This document shows, piece by piece, positions 5,843 to 10,264 of a stretch of DNA of 10,264 bases. Numbering within the stretch: the first letter of the stretch is position 1; the number at the start of each line of letters is the position of its first letter. Location: NCBI GenBank assembly GCA_016650185.1, contig JAENWE010000404.1, positions 1 through 10,264 on the forward strand, written 5' to 3'. The notes beneath the pieces were generated by a model that worked only from the letters and a program-made list of their open reading frames with translations, did not search any database and had not been told where the DNA came from. A program made the translations under genes and the position numbers. The DNA is from Vicinamibacteria bacterium. Lineage in GTDB: Bacteria; Acidobacteriota; Vicinamibacteria; Fen-336; JAGNNV01.

Positions 5843-7437
5843 GACGCCCCTTCGGCGCGGACACCGGACAGATTCTGGTCCCGCGCCTGCCCGGGATTCT
5901 TCTGGTCGAGGACGACGAACCGCATTCCGAACTGATCCGCAGAGCCTTCGAGCGAAGCTCAACCGAGGTCCGCCTGACCTGGGTCACCACCATCCTCGAA
6001 GCCCAGCGCCATCTCGAGGAGACCATCCTGCCGGATCTGGTGATCACGGATCTCCGCCTTCCCGACGGGGACGGCCTCGTCCTTCTGCCCGAAAGTCGCG
6101 AGCGAGCCGCCTATGCGGTCGTGGTGATGACCAGCCACGGCGACGAGAAGGTCGCGGTCGACGCCATGAAAACGGGCGCTCTCGACTATGTGGTCAAGTC
6201 CGAGGAGAGCTTCGCGAGGATGCCGGAGATCGCCGATCGGGCCCTCCGGACCTGGACCTACATCGTCGAGCGACGTCGGGCCGAAGAGACCCTGCGGGCT
6301 CGAGAAGAACACTTCCGTTCGCTGATCGAGAATGCCCACGACATCATCTGGATTCTCAGCAGCGCGGGCAGGATCAAGTACGCAAGTCCCGCTTGCGCTC
6401 GCGTGCTGGGCTACGCCGCGGAGGGTCTGGTCGGGCAGAGCGTCCTGGACCTTTCAGACGGGGACAACCGCGAGGGGGTTCGAGCCGCCATCGATGCGGT
6501 CTTCGCCCAGCCGGACATTCCGGTGGCTTCTCTCCTGGTGCTTCGAGCCCGGGACGGCTCCGAAAGGATCCTCGAGTCCATCGGCAGCACCCGAGGAAGC
6601 GACTCCAGGCCGACCGCGATCGTCAATTCGCGCGATGTGACCGAGCGGGCCCGCGCCGAGGAGGCGGCTGCGCTTCTGGAGGCGCAGCTCCAACAGGCCC
6701 GACGCCTCGAGACTCTGGGAACTCTCGCCGGGGGCATCGCCCACGACTTCAACAACATTGTGCAAGCCATCCTGGGGTGCGCTGAACTGGCCCAGATGTC
6801 CCTACCTGAGGAAAGTCCGGCCACTCCCTACCTCAGCCGAGTCAGTGAAGCCGCGCATCGCGCTCGCGAACTCGTCCAGCAGATCCTCTCCTTCTCCCGG
6901 CAAGACGAGTCCCGACGCTCGGAGGTCGAGCCATTCCGACTGGTGGACGAGACCCTCGCCCTCTTCCGCAGCACCTTGCCCGCTCACATTCAGATCACGG
7001 AAACCCGAAAGCCCACGGGCGCCGTGCTCGCGGATCCTACCCAACTTCATCAGGTTCTACTCAACCTTCTCACCAACGCTCGCCATGCCCTCGAACCGAG
7101 GGGCGGAATGATCGAGATCGGCATCGAGTCCAGGCTGGTCCAGAAGACCGATTTGGTCCACCCCAGCCTCCGCCCCGGTCCCCACGTTCGGCTCTGGATC
7201 AAGGACAACGGCGAGGGCATGTCTCAAACCGTGGCCGACCGCGTTTTCGAGCCTTTCTTCACCACCAAGCCGGTCGGGCAGGGGACAGGGCTCGGTCTGT
7301 CCGTGGTACACGGTATCGTGACCCGAATGGGAGGAGCCATCCTGGTGGAGACGGAACCCGGAGTGGGCACGCGATTCGAGGTCTACATCCCCGAGAGTCC
7401 GGCCCAACAGGGCGGGGGCGGTCCTCAGATTCTCTGA
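5818..7437 (+). CDS. Soluble hybrid histidine kinase (REC-PAS-HisKA-HATPase)
   Basis: Cytoplasmic sensor kinase of 539 residues with no membrane segment. In order it has a receiver domain (about 25-145; acidic pair Asp32-Asp33, phosphoacceptor Asp78 in ITDLRLPDGDG, Lys127) and a charged helical linker. A PAS domain follows (about 163-280, FRSLIENAHDIIWIL), then a coiled coil (about 276-300). The dimerisation domain has an HDFNN H-box with His309. The ATPase domain has an N-box around Asn420, DNGEG 463-467, FEPFFTTK and GQGTGLGL 487-494. The receiver is N-terminal, so it may serve as an input module fed by another kinase rather than as a relay output. TTG 5818 is the longest start. GTG 5839 overlaps the upstream TGA as GTGA and is at least as likely; neither has a clear Shine-Dalgarno. 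The PAS ligand is unknown. Confidence 0.93.
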   Translation: MEPIAPDVRRPFGADTGQILVPRLPGILLVEDDEPHSELIRRAFERSSTEVRLTWVTTILEAQRHLEETILPDLVITDLRLPDGDGLVLLPESRERAAYAVVVMTSHGDEKVAVDAMKTGALDYVVKSEESFARMPEIADRALRTWTYIVERRRAEETLRAREEHFRSLIENAHDIIWILSSAGRIKYASPACARVLGYAAEGLVGQSVLDLSDGDNREGVRAAIDAVFAQPDIPVASLLVLRARDGSERILESIGSTRGSDSRPTAIVNSRDVTERARAEEAAALLEAQLQQARRLETLGTLAGGIAHDFNNIVQAILGCAELAQMSLPEESPATPYLSRVSEAAHRARELVQQILSFSRQDESRRSEVEPFRLVDETLALFRSTLPAHIQITETRKPTGAVLADPTQLHQVLLNLLTNARHALEPRGGMIEIGIESRLVQKTDLVHPSLRPGPHVRLWIKDNGEGMSQTVADRVFEPFFTTKPVGQGTGLGLSVVHGIVTRMGGAILVETEPGVGTRFEVYIPESPAQQGGGGPQIL

Positions 7438-7446
7438 CTCGGCGCT

Positions 7447-7452
7447 TATACT
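7447..7452 (+). promoter_or_regulatory. Candidate -10 box for a leaderless REC-EAL transcript
   Basis: TATACT matches the sigma-70 -10 consensus at 5 of 6 positions. It ends 7 bases before the ATG at 7460, so transcription would begin at or next to the start codon. No Shine-Dalgarno is present in the 22-base gap, which agrees with leaderless expression. The -35 region is not convincing. Confidence 0.4.
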
Positions 7453-7459
7453 GCCCCTG

Positions 7460-8662
7460 ATGCTGAGTCAGGAACCTGCGGCCCAAGGCCGAGGCACCGT
7501 GCTCGTTGTCGACGATGACAGCGATGTGCGTTTCGTGGTGGCGAGCGGCCTTCGTCAGGCTGGCTTCAGCGTGGAAGAAGCCGAAACCGGCGAGGTCGCC
7601 CTGCAGAAGCTGTCGCAGGGCAGAGCCGAGGCGGTCATCAGCGATATCTCCATGCCCGGATTGAGCGGCGTCGAGATGCTGCGGCTGATCCGCGCTCGCG
7701 ACCTCGACATCCCGGTGGTCCTGCTGACCGGACGTCCGAGTCTGGAAACCGCGATCGAAGCAGTCGAAGGCGGAGCGCTTCGCTATCTGAAAAAGCCCGC
7801 CGCCGTCGCAGAAATCACCGTGGCCATGGATGAGGCGGTTCGGCTCGGCCGATTGGCCCGCTGGAGGCGGGAGGCGCTCGCCCTGACCCGGCCCTTCTCG
7901 CAGTTCGTGGGCGATCGAGCCAGCATGCAACTGGCCTTCGAAGAGGCGCTCGAAGGGTTGTGGCTCGCCGCCCAGCCCATCGTCGGGGCCAAGAACGGCG
8001 TGATCTTCGGAATGGAGCTGCTGGCCCGATCGATCTCCACCCGATTCACCAGCGTCAACATGCTGGTCGAAGCCGCCGAAAAGCTGGACCGGGTCGCCGA
8101 GTTCGGCCGCCGGGTCCGCCACCTCGCGGCCAACGTCGATGTCGCTCCCGACCACACGCTCTTTGTCAACATGCACTCTCTTGAGCTCGACGACGAGGAG
8201 TTGTATTCGGAGCAGAATCCGCTGCGGAACCTGGGGTGCAAAGTGATTCTGGAGGTCACGGAGCGCCATTCGATCGATCTGGTGAAGAATCTGAAGGAGA
8301 AGATTGCCCTGCTGCGGAACATGGGATTCTGGATCGCGGTGGACGACATGGGTGCTGGGTACGCGGGGCTCAACAGCTTCGCCGCCCTCAGGCCGGACAT
8401 CGTGAAGCTCGACATGAGCATCGTCCGGGGTATCGACCAGGACCCTTATCGACGGACCCTCGTCCGGTCAATGGCGGCTATGTGCCGCGACTTCGGTATT
8501 CCGCTGGTGGCAGAAGGCGTGGAAACCGAGGCGGAAAAATCGGTCCTGGTCGAGCTTGGCTGCGATTTCCTGCAAGGTTTCCTTTGTGGCGCCCCCAAAG
8601 CCCCACGCATCCGCTCACCCGGATCCCCCCTGCGAAGGCCTGTCCCAACCGCCTCCGCCTGA
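7460..8662 (+). CDS. Response regulator with EAL domain (REC-EAL, predicted c-di-GMP phosphodiesterase)
   Basis: The 400-residue protein joins a receiver domain (about 12-130; VLVVDDDSD, phosphoacceptor Asp62 in SDISMPG, Thr90, KKP at 111-113) to an EAL domain (about 155-380) that would cleave c-di-GMP to pGpG. Residues matching the EAL metal and catalytic set are visible. They are Glu186 in the first motif (MELLAR instead of EALLR), Asn237, Glu265 in ILEVTER, Asp295-Asp296 in DDMGAGYAGL, Lys316 in VKLDMS, Glu352 in AEGVET and Gln372 in LQGF. DDMGAGYAGL replaces the usual DDFGTGYSSL, a variant I recall in REC-EAL proteins of Myxococcota and relatives, so activity is likely but not certain. 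The last 20 residues are a Pro/Arg-rich tail. The gene lies 22 bases after the hybrid kinase, its probable partner. Confidence 0.93.
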   Translation: MLSQEPAAQGRGTVLVVDDDSDVRFVVASGLRQAGFSVEEAETGEVALQKLSQGRAEAVISDISMPGLSGVEMLRLIRARDLDIPVVLLTGRPSLETAIEAVEGGALRYLKKPAAVAEITVAMDEAVRLGRLARWRREALALTRPFSQFVGDRASMQLAFEEALEGLWLAAQPIVGAKNGVIFGMELLARSISTRFTSVNMLVEAAEKLDRVAEFGRRVRHLAANVDVAPDHTLFVNMHSLELDDEELYSEQNPLRNLGCKVILEVTERHSIDLVKNLKEKIALLRNMGFWIAVDDMGAGYAGLNSFAALRPDIVKLDMSIVRGIDQDPYRRTLVRSMAAMCRDFGIPLVAEGVETEAEKSVLVELGCDFLQGFLCGAPKAPRIRSPGSPLRRPVPTASA

Positions 8663-8670
8663 CCCCGGCA

Positions 8671-8700
8671 TCGTGATGCGTGATGAATCATGAATGACGA
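8671..8700. promoter_or_regulatory. Imperfect 30-bp dyad, operator-like
   Basis: Arms 8671-8684 and 8687-8700 pair at 12 of 14 positions (11 Watson-Crick, 1 G-T) around a 2-base centre. Outer TCGT/ACGA and inner TGAT/ATCA blocks are perfect. It lies 8 bases after the REC-EAL stop and 73 bases before the binding-protein ATG. With no T-run, an operator or mRNA-end hairpin is more likely than an intrinsic terminator. The rest of the gap shows no convincing promoter. Confidence 0.45.
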
Positions 8701-8773
8701 GCCGGTTCTGGTGCTGTGGACCGTATGCAATACCGCCCCCCGAATGCGGGAGTAGGCACAAGAGGCCTGCGGC

Positions 8774-9715
8774 ATGACGATTAGAGCGCGTTCGGGCGCT
8801 TCTGCGGCCTTGGCGACTCTGCTCTTGACCGGGCTTTGGGCCTCTGGGTTCGCGGAAGGGAACGCGCCGATAAAGATCCGTCCGCTCCGCTTCGGCGTCA
8901 TCACGGAACAGGCGAATGAGCCCGACCGCGTGCTCAGGGTCTACGCTGACTTCTTGCATCAGTTGCGCGGCCGCCTCGCTCCCATGGCGATTGAGGTGGC
9001 GCCCCTGGTGATCGCGAAAGACCTGACGGATCTTTCCCAGCGGCTTTTGCGAGGAGAGGTCGACCTTGTGGCGGAGACGGTGTTTGCGACTCTCGACCTC
9101 CAGGTGGAAAGCCAAGGCGCGGTCGCCCCCCGTCTGGCGATCGTCAGGAACGATCGCCGACAGTACCACACCGTCTTCTTCACCAACAGGAACACCAACA
9201 TCCGAACGCTTGAAGATCTGCGCGGCCGCACCTTGGTCCTGCAGGCCCAGCGATCCACGTCGGCCTTCGCCGTGCCCAAGGCTGAGCTGGCGCGCTCCGG
9301 CATCAGTCTCTTCCCGGCCGGACAGCCCGCGGCTCCACGGGGCAGCACGTACTACGTTTTCGCAGGCGCCGAACTGAATCAGGCCATCTGGGTCCTGAAA
9401 GGGCGAGGGGACGCGGGGGCCTTCAACGATGGTGATTGGGATCGAGTGCCCAGCAAGATCCGGGAGGGACTGGTCATTTTTCACGAGACCGAGCCGTTGC
9501 TTCGAGGCCTCCTGTCCTTCAGGACACGCCTCGACCCCGAGATCCGAGCCGCCTGCGAGGAGGCGCTGCTGAACATGCACAAGGACACCGCGGGCCGAGC
9601 CGCCCTCTTGGCCGCGTCGGGCATCACTCGGTTCGAGCGCCTGACCACAAAGGATCTGGCCGGACTCGGGGAGTGGAGGCAGGCGCTCCGGAACGCCTCC
9701 AGAGGGCATCGATGA
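8774..9715 (+). CDS. PhnD-like phosphate/phosphonate-family substrate-binding protein
   Basis: Secreted solute-binding protein of the PhnD (phosphonate-bd) family, 313 residues. Residues 1-27 form a signal peptide: Arg4 and Arg6, a hydrophobic core of about 9-22, and likely cleavage after Ala27 in SGFA-EG. There is no lipobox cysteine, so it should be free in the periplasm. Family features are the first strand LRFGVITEQ (38-46) and the TNIRTLEDLRGRTLVLQ segment. Next come STSAFAVPKAELARSGI, the counterpart of the ligand-loop motif StSGylvP, and the NQAIWVLKGRGDAGAFND hinge segment. AGAGG 8761-8765 is a suitable ribosome-binding site. No permease or ATPase follows; instead its stop overlaps a membrane sensor start (ATGA). 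It is therefore more likely a sensory binding protein than a transporter part. The ligand is unknown. Confidence 0.88.
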   Translation: MTIRARSGASAALATLLLTGLWASGFAEGNAPIKIRPLRFGVITEQANEPDRVLRVYADFLHQLRGRLAPMAIEVAPLVIAKDLTDLSQRLLRGEVDLVAETVFATLDLQVESQGAVAPRLAIVRNDRRQYHTVFFTNRNTNIRTLEDLRGRTLVLQAQRSTSAFAVPKAELARSGISLFPAGQPAAPRGSTYYVFAGAELNQAIWVLKGRGDAGAFNDGDWDRVPSKIREGLVIFHETEPLLRGLLSFRTRLDPEIRAACEEALLNMHKDTAGRAALLAASGITRFERLTTKDLAGLGEWRQALRNASRGHR

Positions 9716-10264
9716 GCATTGGCCTGGGCCGGCGGTACGCGGTCTATTTGTCCGCCTTCACTCTGGTGGGCGTCACCCTGGCTCTGGTCGCCGCCGCGGT
9801 GATCGCCTTCCGCCAGACGAGCATTGTCCAACTCCGGATCCGCGACGCCATCTCAACGGTTCAAAGCGCCAGCGAGGACGAGCGTTTGCGGGGGACCGCT
9901 CAGTTTCTCGCCGGACGGCTGTTTAATCCGCTCTACGGCCTCGACGTGGAGCGCATCGACGAAGACATCACCCAGGTACGTCGCTGGTTGCCGGTGCGGG
10001 ATTTTCTGGTCACGGACGCCACTTACCACGTGATCACGGACGGGACCGTGGCCAAACTCAATTTCGGGGACAGCCTGGATGGAGTCTGGCCTTCGGTCGA
10101 TTCGGGCGCCCTCCTGATGGCCGACGCCGAGGGAAGACGCCAGGTCCGGTTCGCCATCCAGTCGGGAGGGATTCTCGCCGGCTTCGCCTCCGTGACCTTC
10201 GCGGAGGATCCATCTCAAGCCAGTCTTCGCAGAATCGACGAACACACTTCCAATCTCTGGTCGA
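9712..10264 (+). CDS. Membrane-anchored sensor protein, N-terminal part (runs off the window)
   Basis: An open frame of 184 codons starting at ATG 9712, inside the stop of the upstream binding-protein gene (ATGA), and still open at the window end. Residues about 10-33 form one strong transmembrane helix after a basic RR pair. Residues about 36-184 look extracytoplasmic: an alpha-helical stretch (SIVQLRIRDAI to FLAGRLFNPLYGLD), then a PAS/CHASE-like beta segment (WLPVRDFLVTDA, HVITDGT). This layout is common in the sensor region of histidine kinases and GGDEF/EAL proteins. A second membrane helix and the output domain would lie beyond 10264, so the output is unknown. Translational coupling implies it works with the binding protein. 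Confidence 0.8.
   Translation, partial: MSIGLGRRYAVYLSAFTLVGVTLALVAAAVIAFRQTSIVQLRIRDAISTVQSASEDERLRGTAQFLAGRLFNPLYGLDVERIDEDITQVRRWLPVRDFLVTDATYHVITDGTVAKLNFGDSLDGVWPSVDSGALLMADAEGRRQVRFAIQSGGILAGFASVTFAEDPSQASLRRIDEHTSNLWS

Noticed and set aside
7259..8269. A 336-codon open frame on the - strand opposite the kinase end and REC-EAL gene
   Set aside because: It overlaps conserved catalytic motifs on the + strand and has no recognisable domain, so it is a GC-bias shadow.
8739..8750. CCCG/CGGG mini-hairpin upstream of the binding-protein gene
   Set aside because: A 4-bp stem in GC-rich DNA is expected by chance and has no supporting context.
8615..9709. A 364-codon open frame on the - strand opposite the PhnD-like gene
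   Set aside because: The + strand frame has a signal peptide and family motifs; the - strand product shows none and mirrors it codon for codon.

Overview
The window looks like chromosomal DNA of a GC-rich (about 65% G+C by eye), Gram-negative-type bacterium. It carries one conserved translation/nucleotide operon followed by an accessory signalling locus. All genes run on the + strand. The signal peptide on the periplasmic-type binding protein, the soluble hybrid kinase and the REC-EAL protein with a DDMGAGYAGL motif recall Myxococcota, Acidobacteriota and neighbouring phyla, but the sequence alone does not settle the phylum. I see no tRNA, rRNA, IS element, CRISPR array or phage gene.

Positions 1-3033 hold rpsB (5' end cut off by the window), tsf, pyrH and frr in the order conserved across bacteria: ribosomal protein S2, elongation factor Ts, UMP kinase and ribosome recycling factor. 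The 186-base rpsB-tsf spacer is C-rich and holds a terminator-like hairpin plus an 8-bp perfect inverted repeat. tsf is a short form (205 aa). pyrH has an unusual basic N-terminal extension of about 36 residues. Positions 3063-5255 continue with threonine synthase (thrC) and an L-asparaginase, both from the aspartate amino-acid family and packed 3 bases apart. They stand where many bacteria have dxr or uppS/cdsA after frr.

Positions 5391-8662 are a signalling cassette. It consists of an Rcp1-like single-domain response regulator split by an apparent one-base deletion, a soluble REC-PAS-histidine kinase whose start overlaps it, and a REC-EAL response regulator predicted to hydrolyse c-di-GMP. 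Phosphate presumably flows from the kinase to the receivers and ends in control of c-di-GMP. The REC-EAL gene has no Shine-Dalgarno sequence but has a TATACT box at the distance expected for a leaderless transcript.

Positions 8663-10264 hold an imperfect 30-bp dyad. Next comes a secreted PhnD-family binding protein whose stop codon overlaps (ATGA) the start of a membrane-anchored sensor that runs off the window. No transporter permease or ATPase is seen. The pair therefore looks like a binding protein repurposed to present a ligand to a sensor. This is the most interesting unit in the window, though its sensor output domain lies beyond the right edge.
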